This document shows positions 1 to 4,592 of a stretch of 5,865 nt of DNA, piece by piece. The notes under the pieces are model-generated. The model worked only from the letters and a program-made list of their open reading frames with translations, ran no database searches and was not told the DNA's origin. The position numbers and the translations under genes are program-made. Each line of letters begins with the position of its first letter. The first letter of the stretch is position 1. This DNA comes from an uncultured Lysobacteraceae bacterium (GTDB lineage: Bacteria > Pseudomonadota > Gammaproteobacteria > Xanthomonadales > Rhodanobacteraceae), in assembly GCA_946480705.1 (NCBI GenBank), contig CAMLLF010000281.1, positions 1-5,865 of the forward strand, written 5' to 3'.

Positions 1-282
1 GATGCGTGCAAACGCAAGCTTGACGCCGAAGCGCGCGAGGTACGCCGACAGGATCATGGTCAGCGCCACATCGATACCGAGCGCGCCCAGCACCGCCGTA
101 ACGCCCGGCGGAATTGCCGACCACGAATCGCGCACCCACGTCACCAGCGGGCCCAACACCAGCGTGTGGCTCGTGATGCCGATGCCGAGAAACGTCAACG
201 CCTTGACGATCCAGCGGCCCGCCATTTCGCCGACGAGCCGCGACAGCCCGCCGAACAAGTTTCCGAGAAAATTGTCGATCAT
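1..282 (-). CDS. Minor coat protein pVI-like (DUF2523 type), 3' end cut by window
   Basis: The frame opens with ATG at 282 and stays open for 94 codons to the window edge, so the C-terminus is missing. The protein is hydrophobic and Gly-rich: it begins MIDNFLGNLFGG, has a hydrophobic stretch around residues 27-50 (ALTFLGIGITSHTLVLGPLV), and another near residues 70-90 that ends in a positively charged stretch (FGVKLAFARI). This pattern, the size, and the place directly after the pIII gene match the pVI-like minor coat proteins (DUF2523) that cap the virion together with pIII and act in the inner membrane during assembly. It starts 2 nt after the pIII stop, with GGAG 9 nt upstream, so coupled translation is likely. 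In related phages the next gene is zot, which here lies at the other end of the window. Family assignment rests on context and membrane topology rather than on a diagnostic motif. Confidence 0.82.
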   Translation of the reverse strand, partial: MIDNFLGNLFGGLSRLVGEMAGRWIVKALTFLGIGITSHTLVLGPLVTWVRDSWSAIPPGVTAVLGALGIDVALTMILSAYLARFGVKLAFARI

Positions 283-284
283 CG

Positions 285-1547
285 TTAGTCACTCCCTGCC
301 AGAATTTTGATGCACTTGAGCGCGGCCAGCGCCAGCACCAGCACACGCAGCACCGCCAGAATCTGCGCGAACTTGTCTTGGTACGGGATCGCGTACGTCA
401 CGCCCTCAATCGTGATGGCGGGCAGCAACGGAACCGATTGCGCGTAGCCGAGGCCGCTCCCGTCGAACGACACCGCGCCCGCTTCGCGCATGACCTGGCC
501 GGCACTGACGCCCTCGCCTCCCGTGTCCGTGCTGCCCTGCCCGTTGCCTTCGCGTGCGGCCTTGTCGGCACAGCGCTTACGCTGCGCCTCTACGAGCAGC
601 TGCACATTCACCGGATCGCCGCCGCTCACGGTGTACTCAGAAGTACATGCAGCATCGCCGCCGCTCACCGTCGCCGGCGTGCCAGCGGTGCCGTAGTTGT
701 TCGTGATGTTGTTCGTGGTGTTGTTCGTGGTGTTGTTCGTCGTGCCGCCGCCTGCGCCGTTCTGTACCACCGCGCAGCGCGTGGCCCACGTCTGATAAGC
801 AATCTGCGTCAGGATCGCGTCACCGCTTGACACGGGCGGGCTAGAACACGAGCCGCCGCCGCTGCTGGTGTTGTCCGATTCGTCGCCCTCGCCGTCGTCC
901 TCGCCGTTGTCGGGATCATCCGGGGCGCTGTCGTCCTCATCGGGCACGCCGTCACCATCGCGATCGGGCGGCGGTTCGTCGCAACTGTCGGGGTTGTGAG
1001 GATCACCGTCCGTGCCGCTGCACGTGTCGCCGTCCGGGTTGTCCGGATCAACACCGCCGACGCCCGGCTCGCACGTCTCACCGTTCGGGTAGTACGTCAG
1101 GTACACCCCGTTCATGTCCGACCCACCATAAGGATCGTTGTACAGGCACCCGCCGCTGCAAAACGCAGGCGGTTCCGTGCCCGGCCAATCGTCGTCGTAG
1201 AGTTTGATCGTCGTCGTGTTGCCCGGTGGCGCGCACGCGTTCGTCGGCGCCGGGTAGAAGAAGCGCGTTTCGTTATTGCCCGCAGGACACGACAGCGAAC
1301 CGTTATTGTCGAAGCGAATGCACATCACGTACTCAAAGCCCAGCACGCCCTCGTACGTCGAACCACCGGGCCCGACGCATTCAAACGCGTACCCGTTCGT
1401 CGGTCCCAGCACGTTTTCGTAGTAGCCGCGAAACTCCTCGCAGCGGGCCAGCGCTTCGGCCTGCGTCTCTTTCCGAATCGTCGCCTGGGCGATACCGGAC
1501 ACCGCGACGAGTATTAGCGCGGTACACCACAGCGCGAGGCGGTTCAT
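285..1547 (-). CDS. pIII-like adsorption (minor coat) protein, 420 aa
   Basis: This is the likely receptor-binding protein at the virion tip, which also releases the phage from the inner membrane. Residues 1-22 form a signal peptide (MNRLALWCTALILVAVSGIAQA, written here as two parts: MNRLALWC and TALILVAVSGIAQA) with probable cleavage after AQA. The N-terminal domain (about 23-165) has many cysteines (36, 57, 76, 87, 104, 130, 134, 159), consistent with disulfide-bonded receptor-binding folds. A very acidic Asp/Pro/Gly linker spans about 167-226 and includes a DRDGDGVPDEDD stretch (195-206) like a calcium-binding thrombospondin type-3 repeat. A second Cys-containing region (234-327) holds a TTNN repeat at 269-284. 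A hydrophobic anchor lies at about 393-415, followed by a short charged tail, the classic pIII C-terminal topology. The ATG at 1547 was chosen because it gives the signal peptide and overlaps the preceding 23-codon gene by ATGA; the frame is open further upstream but that part has no signal character. Sequence similarity to other pIII proteins is usually low, so the call rests on architecture and position. Confidence 0.9.
   Translation of the reverse strand: MNRLALWCTALILVAVSGIAQATIRKETQAEALARCEEFRGYYENVLGPTNGYAFECVGPGGSTYEGVLGFEYVMCIRFDNNGSLSCPAGNNETRFFYPAPTNACAPPGNTTTIKLYDDDWPGTEPPAFCSGGCLYNDPYGGSDMNGVYLTYYPNGETCEPGVGGVDPDNPDGDTCSGTDGDPHNPDSCDEPPPDRDGDGVPDEDDSAPDDPDNGEDDGEGDESDNTSSGGGSCSSPPVSSGDAILTQIAYQTWATRCAVVQNGAGGGTTNNTTNNTTNNITNNYGTAGTPATVSGGDAACTSEYTVSGGDPVNVQLLVEAQRKRCADKAAREGNGQGSTDTGGEGVSAGQVMREAGAVSFDGSGLGYAQSVPLLPAITIEGVTYAIPYQDKFAQILAVLRVLVLALAALKCIKILAGSD
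696..743. repeat. Four tandem 12-bp repeats inside the pIII gene
   Basis: Four adjacent copies of GTTGTTCGTGGT (plus-strand view) start at 696, 708, 720 and 732; the middle two are identical and the outer two each differ by one base. In the pIII frame they encode a T-T/I-N-N tetrapeptide repeat, a flexible Asn/Thr linker between two domains. The unit is a multiple of three, so copy-number change would keep the frame. Confidence 0.9.
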
Positions 1548-1615
1548 TCGTCCCACCCGGTGCACAGAATGGTCATCATCACCAGTTCCAGCACAAACAC
1601 GATCAGCCCTTCCAT
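1544..1615 (-). CDS. 23-aa hydrophobic peptide preceding pIII
   Basis: A 23-codon gene, MEGLIVFVLELVMMTI then LCTGWDE, with a very strong ribosome-binding site (GGAGGAAGG) just upstream of the ATG at 1615. Residues 4-18 form one hydrophobic helix with acidic residues at both ends. Its stop overlaps the pIII start (ATGA), so its translation probably feeds pIII translation. It sits just after the terminator that follows the major coat gene. No family is recognised. It could be a tiny virion-tip protein of the pVII/pIX kind, or simply a leader peptide that sets pIII expression; the sequence does not decide between these. Confidence 0.68.
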   Translation of the reverse strand: MEGLIVFVLELVMMTILCTGWDE

Positions 1616-1626
1616 CGTCCTTCCTC

Positions 1627-1660
1627 CGAAAAAGCAAGGGCGCACCAGCTGGCGCGCCCT
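1627..1660 (-). terminator. Intrinsic terminator after the major coat gene
   Basis: Read leftward, AGGGCGCGCCAG (1660-1649) pairs with CTGGTGCGCCCT (1648-1637) through 12 positions including one G-U pair (a few central bases would form the loop), followed by TTGCTTTTT (1636-1628). It begins 25 nt after the coat protein stop. A terminator at this point is known from Ff phages, where it lets the coat and ssDNA-binding genes be transcribed far more than the downstream pIII, pVI and assembly genes. The same function is inferred here; some read-through is needed, as no promoter is visible between it and pIII. Confidence 0.85.
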
Positions 1661-1685
1661 GCAGTCTTGTTGCGTGGCGCTGGCC

Positions 1686-1901
1686 TTAGATGATCTTCAG
1701 CGCCTTCAGGCCCCAGCGAACGAGGATGAAGGCGGCGAGCATCGCCACCGCGTACTCGCCGTACAGCGTCACCTTGTCGATGACGGTCTGCGGGTCGAAG
1801 TCCGCCGCCGGGGCGGTCTGCGCCATGGCGACGACGGGGACCAGCGAGGCGGCGCCGACGGTGCCGAGCGTGACCAGCTTGTTGCGGAGGTTGTTGAACA
1901 T
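1686..1901 (-). CDS. Major coat protein pVIII-like, 71 aa precursor
   Basis: This encodes the main virion tube subunit. A basic N-terminus (MFNNLRNKL) leads into a signal sequence ending VVAMA, with a typical signal peptidase site after Ala27. The predicted mature protein is 44 aa: an acidic/polar N-terminal part (QTAPAADFDPQTVIDK), a hydrophobic helix (about 48-62, GEYAVAMLAAFILV) and a basic C-terminal end (RWGLKALKII) that would line the DNA. This three-part design and size (Pf1 mature coat 46 aa, Ff 50 aa) are diagnostic of inoviral major coat proteins. A strong AAAGGAG lies 8 nt upstream of the ATG, the best-placed in the operon, fitting high-level expression. It is followed directly by an intrinsic terminator. 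Start choice is firm because the SD lies within the final codons of the gene upstream. Confidence 0.94.
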   Translation of the reverse strand: MFNNLRNKLVTLGTVGAASLVPVVAMAQTAPAADFDPQTVIDKVTLYGEYAVAMLAAFILVRWGLKALKII

Positions 1902-1906
1902 GGGTG

Positions 1907-2107
1907 TTACTCCTTTCGGGGTTTGAGGATGGCTTTCATTGCAGCGAGTCCCGCGACGACAGGCAGCACGGCCAGCATCAGCACGTGCGCCTGCTCAGCC
2001 GTCGGCAGCGCGGGGAACACCGACGGCATCTCTTGCCACGCCTGCGTGGTGCAGGTCTGCGACGTTGCGTCCCACTCGACGCACACGAGCACCACGGGCG
2101 CGGCCAT
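1907..2107 (-). CDS. Small membrane protein between ssDNA-binding protein and coat gene (66 aa)
   Basis: The protein begins MAAPVVLVCVEWD, has two cysteines (9 and 19) and an acidic/polar N-terminal half, then one hydrophobic segment at about 40-59 (AHVLMLAVLPVVAGLAAMKA) and a basic tail (ILKPRKE). This suggests a single-pass inner-membrane protein with its N-terminus outside and its C-terminus in the cytoplasm, the same orientation as coat proteins. It lacks an obvious cleavable signal peptide. Its place, 3 nt after the ssDNA-binding gene and 5 nt before the major coat gene, is where Ff phages carry the pVII and pIX tip proteins, so a minor virion protein of that role is a reasonable inference. 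Small proteins with a CVEW-like N-terminus are known from other inoviruses of Xanthomonas and related hosts, to my recollection, without an assigned function. Confidence 0.8.
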   Translation of the reverse strand: MAAPVVLVCVEWDATSQTCTTQAWQEMPSVFPALPTAEQAHVLMLAVLPVVAGLAAMKAILKPRKE

Positions 2108-2110
2108 GGC

Positions 2111-2362
2111 TTACTTGCCCTTCGGCTGCGCCGCGATCAGGCGGACGCGCTTGAGGCCGAGGTTGCCGTGCTGGTCGGTGACGAAACACGACGGGTCCAG
2201 CTGGTACGTGCCGGGCGGGTGTTCCTCGCCTTCCGGGCGGTTGACGCGGAAAACGACGGGGAAGTCGGCGCCCACGTCGAGCGCGGCCTGCTGCTCCACG
2301 TACCACTTGCCCTTGTACTCGCGGCGGTTCGTGCCGGTGGCGGATTTGACGATGACGTTCAT
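2111..2362 (-). CDS. ssDNA-binding protein, gpV-like (83 aa)
   Basis: This is the helix-destabilising protein that coats newly made viral single strands before packaging and turns replication from double-strand to single-strand production. The sequence matches the inoviral G5P pattern: N-terminal MNVIVKSATG strand, central KGKWYVEQQA followed by DFPVVFRV, then PPGTYQLDPSCF and GNLGLKRVRLI, corresponding to the YPVLVKI, APGLYTV and GSLMIDRLRLV regions of Ff gpV. Length (83 aa) is close to Ff gpV (87 aa). The ATG at 2362 overlaps the replication initiator stop by ATGA; the frame is open further upstream, but that part would lie inside the initiator gene and has no family match. A basic C-terminal tail (QPKGK) ends the protein. 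Confidence 0.9.
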   Translation of the reverse strand: MNVIVKSATGTNRREYKGKWYVEQQAALDVGADFPVVFRVNRPEGEEHPPGTYQLDPSCFVTDQHGNLGLKRVRLIAAQPKGK

Positions 2363-3417
2363 GCGGGTAGTTCTCCAGTTCGGAAAAGCGCGATCCCTGC
2401 CGGGAGCGCGGTTGCTGCTGCGGGTAGGAGACTCACCCACGCCGGCAGCTTCGGCTTGGTGAGCAGTTCGGCGAACTCGCCGAATTCGGTGGCATTGCGG
2501 CAGTTGCGGCGCATCACTTCGAGCAGCCCGCCGTACTGGCGGCGCGCGTTATGCATCGCCTTGACGAAGGTGGACTTGGCGCGCTCCACCATCGTGCGCA
2601 TGCGGAGCGCGAGCGCTTCCACGCAGTGCGCGAACGCCGGGTAATGCCCGGCGAAGAACGCGGCCGGATTGGTCAGCAGTTCGAGCGGGATCGCGCGGTA
2701 CTTCGCACCAAAGCGCGCTTCCAGCCGCAGCCACGGCGACTCTGGGTCGCCGAGCTGCTTACCCTTCTCGTACGCGCACAGCTGCTGATTGCCGGCGTTC
2801 TTGCCGACATAGATCGTCTGCCCGCTGCCGTCCTCGAACCCGGCGAAGCCGAGCGCGGGCGGGCGCCCGTTCGTCGTGAAAAGCCCGTTGTCATGCAGTG
2901 TCCGAACATCGCCCAGGTCGAACACGCCGGCGAAATCATCCAGCGCCACGTCCACGCGCGTGATGCGTGCAAAAGCGCTTTGCAGCTTCGCTGCAAGCTG
3001 CGCCCACGCCTCGATGTGGGCGCAGCCCGCGCCTGTCAGCTGGATGCAGAACGTGCCGCGCTGGTGTTCGCCCATGAAGCCGATAAACCCGCACTTCTGC
3101 TCGCCGGCCACGAGCCGCACGTGGTGGGCGTAGCCGTGCAGGTACCCGCGCACATCCTCGCTCTCGAGGGAAATCCCCCGGGCGGCGAACGGGGCCACGA
3201 ACTCGGCGAACAGCGCCTTGGCAACAAGCTCCAGATGGCTTTCCGTCTTGATGCACGAGCGCAGCAGGTCCTGCGCGTAGACGTCGGGCTGGCGCCCGAT
3301 GAAGTCATCCAGCGACGCGGTTACCGTCAGGTAGTCGATGCACAGCGAAAAGCCAGAGCCCGGGTTTGGAGGGGACTTTAGTCCCCTGTTAGACGAGGGG
3401 ACTACGGCGCCGGTCAC
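2359..3417 (-). CDS. Phage replication initiation protein, Rep_trans/RstA-like (352 aa)
   Basis: Likely the rolling-circle initiator that nicks the double-stranded form at the plus origin. Recognisable parts are CIDYLTVT (26-33), RITRVDVALDDFAG (151-164), IYVGKN (202-207), AYEKGKQLGDPESPWLRLE (215-233) and a following IPLELLTNPAAFFAGHYP (243-260); these match the Rep_trans family that includes CTXphi RstA and the initiators of Xanthomonas phages. Tyr216 in AYEKGK is a candidate for the nicking tyrosine, by analogy only. The C-terminal region (about 260-352) is basic and then hydrophobic. No ATG is available near the N-terminus; GTG at 3417 is chosen because it overlaps the stop of the upstream 42-codon gene (GTGA) and has GGGAG 8 nt upstream. 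The first 16 codons contain a palindromic repeat (separate entry), so this end of the gene may double as a DNA site. Confidence 0.9.
   Translation of the reverse strand: MTGAVVPSSNRGLKSPPNPGSGFSLCIDYLTVTASLDDFIGRQPDVYAQDLLRSCIKTESHLELVAKALFAEFVAPFAARGISLESEDVRGYLHGYAHHVRLVAGEQKCGFIGFMGEHQRGTFCIQLTGAGCAHIEAWAQLAAKLQSAFARITRVDVALDDFAGVFDLGDVRTLHDNGLFTTNGRPPALGFAGFEDGSGQTIYVGKNAGNQQLCAYEKGKQLGDPESPWLRLEARFGAKYRAIPLELLTNPAAFFAGHYPAFAHCVEALALRMRTMVERAKSTFVKAMHNARRQYGGLLEVMRRNCRNATEFGEFAELLTKPKLPAWVSLLPAAATALPAGIALFRTGELPA
3370..3403. repeat. AGGGGACT palindrome plus direct repeat inside the initiator gene start
   Basis: AGGGGACT at 3370-3377 and its exact reverse complement AGTCCCCT at 3380-3387 are separated by TT, forming an 18-bp palindrome; a third copy, AGGGGACT, lies at 3396-3403, 26 bp from the first. 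A fourth copy is found in the leftward promoter (3941-3948). The repeats cover codons 5-16 of the replication initiator. Candidate roles are operator sites for the divergent regulator, autoregulation by the initiator, or bind-and-nick elements of the plus-strand origin. Presence of the repeats is directly seen; the role is inference. Confidence 0.8.
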
Positions 3418-3542
3418 GAGCGCGGCTCCCGCAACAGCTTGGCCATGCGAACGATCGCCGCGCACACCTGCACGGCCTGCACGGCCGTGACGAGCGCAAG
3501 CACCGCCGCAACGCCCGGGAAGTAGGTGGCGAAGTCGATCAC
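3414..3542 (-). CDS. 42-aa hydrophobic protein upstream of the initiator
   Basis: The frame starts at GTG 3542, overlapping the previous gene's stop (GTGA), and ends by overlapping the initiator start (GTGA). The product begins MIDFATYFPG, has a hydrophobic helix at about 11-32 (VAAVLALVTAVQAVQVCAAIV) and ends with a basic tail (RMAKLLREPRS). It is a predicted single-span inner-membrane protein with cytoplasmic C-terminus. No family is recognised. Support comes from the exact double overlap with neighbours and from protein-like composition; the ribosome site is weak (GCGGG), so translation probably depends on the upstream gene. Confidence 0.7.
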   Translation of the reverse strand: MIDFATYFPGVAAVLALVTAVQAVQVCAAIVRMAKLLREPRS

Positions 3543-3727
3543 TTGCGCGCGGCCCGCTGGATGGACTCGGCGTACTCGCCGACCGACAGGAGGCGCGCGT
3601 GCGCCAGCTCGCGCAGCTTCGCCTCCGCGCTGTCTCGCGCGGTGCGACGGATGTTGGCATCGCCCGCCATCGTGGCGAGCGCGACTTCCGCCGCCGTGGG
3701 CTGCCAACGGATGCGGCGGCGGCTCAC
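3539..3727 (-). CDS. 62-aa basic helical protein
   Basis: GTG at 3727 overlaps the stop of the 31-codon gene (GTGA), with GGGGTGG upstream. The product begins MSRRRIRWQPTAAEV and is rich in Arg, Ala and Glu with no hydrophobic span, predicted almost fully alpha-helical (for example the run RDSAEAKLRELAHARLL at 31-47). It is therefore a soluble, strongly basic N-terminal protein that could bind nucleic acid or partner with the initiator. No family is recognised. A longer open frame upstream (to 3955) was not used because it would cover the leader hairpin and the preceding gene. Confidence 0.68.
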   Translation of the reverse strand: MSRRRIRWQPTAAEVALATMAGDANIRRTARDSAEAKLRELAHARLLSVGEYAESIQRAARK

Positions 3728-3819
3728 AACGCCACCCCACGACCACGCAGCCACGCCGCGAGGCTGACGCCCAGCAGACCGAGGCCACCGAGAAACAGGA
3801 CTTCCGCGATTCCGTGCAT
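3724..3819 (-). CDS. 31-aa hydrophobic protein, first gene of the leftward operon
   Basis: ATG at 3819 has AAGGGGA at a good distance upstream. The product, MHGIAEVLFLGGLGLLGV followed by SLAAWLRGRGVAL, is a single hydrophobic helix (about 7-24) with an Arg-containing tail. Its length and shape are like Ff pVII (33 aa) and pIX (32 aa), the small tip proteins that start virion assembly, but those genes normally lie next to the coat gene, so the resemblance is only suggestive. The stop overlaps the next GTG. The frame is open upstream to 3921, but that part spans the leader hairpin and lacks hydrophobic or conserved character. Confidence 0.68.
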   Translation of the reverse strand: MHGIAEVLFLGGLGLLGVSLAAWLRGRGVAL

Positions 3820-3838
3820 GACGTATCCCCTTGTGGTG

Positions 3839-3882
3839 GGCCAGCAGGGCCGCGAGGGGAGCGCGGGGGCCGCCTGCTGGCC
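3839..3882. other. Large stem-loop in the leader region (candidate packaging signal or origin)
   Basis: GGCCAGCAGG (3839-3848) and CCTGCTGGCC (3873-3882) are perfect 10-bp arms. Inside them CCGCG (3850-3854) pairs with CGCGG (3862-3866) around a 7-nt AGGGGAG loop, leaving an asymmetric bulge. It lies in the non-coding gap (3820-3977), downstream of the leftward promoter and upstream of the first gene. Filamentous phages keep their packaging signal and origins as hairpins in such intergenic regions, so this is the best candidate here for the packaging signal or an origin; it could also control the mRNA leader. Confidence 0.7.
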
Positions 3883-3935
3883 GTCGCGCGTTGGCGCTGG
3901 CCCGGTTGTGCTCAGAGTCACTAAGCAGCGTCGCC

Positions 3936-3964
3936 GTTATAGTCCCCTTAAGCATCCGTGTAAA
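3936..3964 (-). promoter_or_regulatory. Leftward sigma70-type promoter for the phage operon
   Basis: Read on the minus strand: -35 TTTACA (3964-3959, 5 of 6 to consensus), 17-nt spacer, -10 TATAAC (3941-3936, 5 of 6). Transcription would begin near 3929 and run through the leader stem-loop into the 31-aa gene and the rest of the operon. The spacer carries one AGGGGACT octamer that touches the -10, so a protein bound there would block this promoter. The -35 overlaps the ribosome site region of the divergent regulator gene. Confidence 0.72.
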
Positions 3965-3972
3965 GGGGGTCT
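3941..3972. promoter_or_regulatory. Imperfect dyad / putative operator between divergent genes
   Basis: AGTCCCCTT (3941-3949) and AAGGGGGTCT (3963-3972) form an imperfect inverted repeat differing by one inserted base. The left arm is a copy of the octamer found three times at 3370-3403. The dyad spans the leftward promoter from -10 to -35 and reaches to 5 nt before the regulator start codon, so it could control both directions. A rightward -10-like TATAGT (3938-3943) overlaps the leftward -10, but its -35 region is poor. Confidence 0.55.
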
Positions 3973-3977
3973 GAGCA

Positions 3978-4592
3978 ATGTCCGCAACCTACTCGCTGTT
4001 TCTGCGGTGGTGTGCTCACAAGAAGCCCGCCAGCGAGCGCGCTGCCATGGAAATCCTTGGGCTCTCACCGGCAACCGCGCAGCACTGGAAAGCGGGCCGC
4101 AACGGCTCGCTGGCGGTGCTTGAACGCATGTGCGCCGACCTGGGCGAAGACCACGTACCGGTGGTCATGCAGGCGTTTCAGGAGGCCGCAGCGACCGAGG
4201 CCGACCGGAAGGCGTGGAAGCGGCTTGCCAAGCGCCTAGGCGCGGCCGCCGTCGTTGGCGCGGCCTTCCTCGCTGGCGGCGTCACGCCCTCGCCTGCGCT
4301 CGCTGGCGAGGCCGCAGAGGCGTGTCCGCCCTATACATTATGCGCACTCAAGCGGCGCCGCCGCCGTGCAAGCCGGGAAACTACGGATACGGCTGGGGCC
4401 CGAGGTGGCCCCAGCATGCCGGCCCCTTTTCGCCGGACCCGACGCCTTGAACCTTCCGCCCTGCCTTCGCCCCGGCGATCCCCTCAACGACTGCGCCGCC
4501 ACGCTGTACGCCTACCGCGTGGAAGCGCGCAGCGATCTGCCGGCACCGTGGGCCGGCTGGAAGCTGCGCGGCGCCGTGCTGGTGTCGCCTGA
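3978..4592 (+). CDS. HTH transcriptional regulator with membrane segment; 3' part crosses attP
   Basis: The divergent gene begins MSATYSLFLRWCAHKK, preceded by AAAGGGGG. Residues 20-50 (SERAAMEILGLSPATAQHWKAGRN...) look like a helix-turn-helix: AAMEILGLS as first helix and PATAQHWKAGR as recognition helix. A charged helix (69-86) is followed by a hydrophobic, Ala/Gly-rich segment (about 88-108). Small HTH proteins at this place in inoviruses of Xanthomonas and relatives act as phage repressors (the role of RstR or a Cf1-type cI), so control of the leftward promoter is the probable job. The dif-like attP covers codons 115-124 (PPYTLCAL). The frame stays open to 4592, but the tail after attP (125-204) is Arg/Pro/Ser-rich and covered by a hairpin and another gene's start, so it may not be conserved; on integration the C-terminus would be replaced by host-encoded codons. 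Confidence 0.72.
   Translation: MSATYSLFLRWCAHKKPASERAAMEILGLSPATAQHWKAGRNGSLAVLERMCADLGEDHVPVVMQAFQEAAATEADRKAWKRLAKRLGAAAVVGAAFLAGGVTPSPALAGEAAEACPPYTLCALKRRRRRASRETTDTAGARGGPSMPAPFRRTRRLEPSALPSPRRSPQRLRRHAVRLPRGSAQRSAGTVGRLEAARRRAGVA
4321..4348 (+). other. attP: dif-like XerC/XerD recombination site
   Basis: TATACA at 4332-4337 equals the 6-bp central region of bacterial dif, and TTATGCGCACT at 4338-4348 matches the E. coli XerC arm (TTATGCGCACC in this orientation) at 10 of 11 positions. The opposite arm (4321-4331) does not resemble the XerD arm ATTTAACATAA. One good XerC arm plus overlap region and a poor XerD arm is the known form of attP in phages that use host XerC/XerD, such as VGJphi and the Xanthomonas Cf1 group. 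No integrase gene is present in the window, consistent with use of host recombinases. Confidence 0.87.
4392..4415. other. Strong hairpin 44 bp downstream of attP
   Basis: GCTGGGGCC (4392-4400) and GGCCCCAGC (4407-4415) are perfect 9-bp arms around a CGAGGT loop. A weaker hairpin follows (CCGGC 4419-4423, GCCGG 4432-4436, loop with CCCCTTTT). It could act as a terminator for the regulator transcript, although a T-run follows only 11 nt later, or as a second-strand origin or packaging element. It lies within the regulator's open tail. Confidence 0.6.

Noticed and set aside
696..743. Possible CRISPR-like or minisatellite array
   Set aside because: Units are 12 bp with no spacers and lie in frame within the pIII gene; a protein repeat explains them.
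1560..2462. 300-codon plus-strand open frame
   Set aside because: It lies antisense to the coat, 66-aa, ssDNA-binding and initiator genes, and its composition is that of a high-GC shadow frame with no protein-like features.
2551..3381. 276-codon plus-strand open frame
   Set aside because: Exact antisense of the replication initiator, which has clear family motifs; no ribosome site and no recognisable domain.
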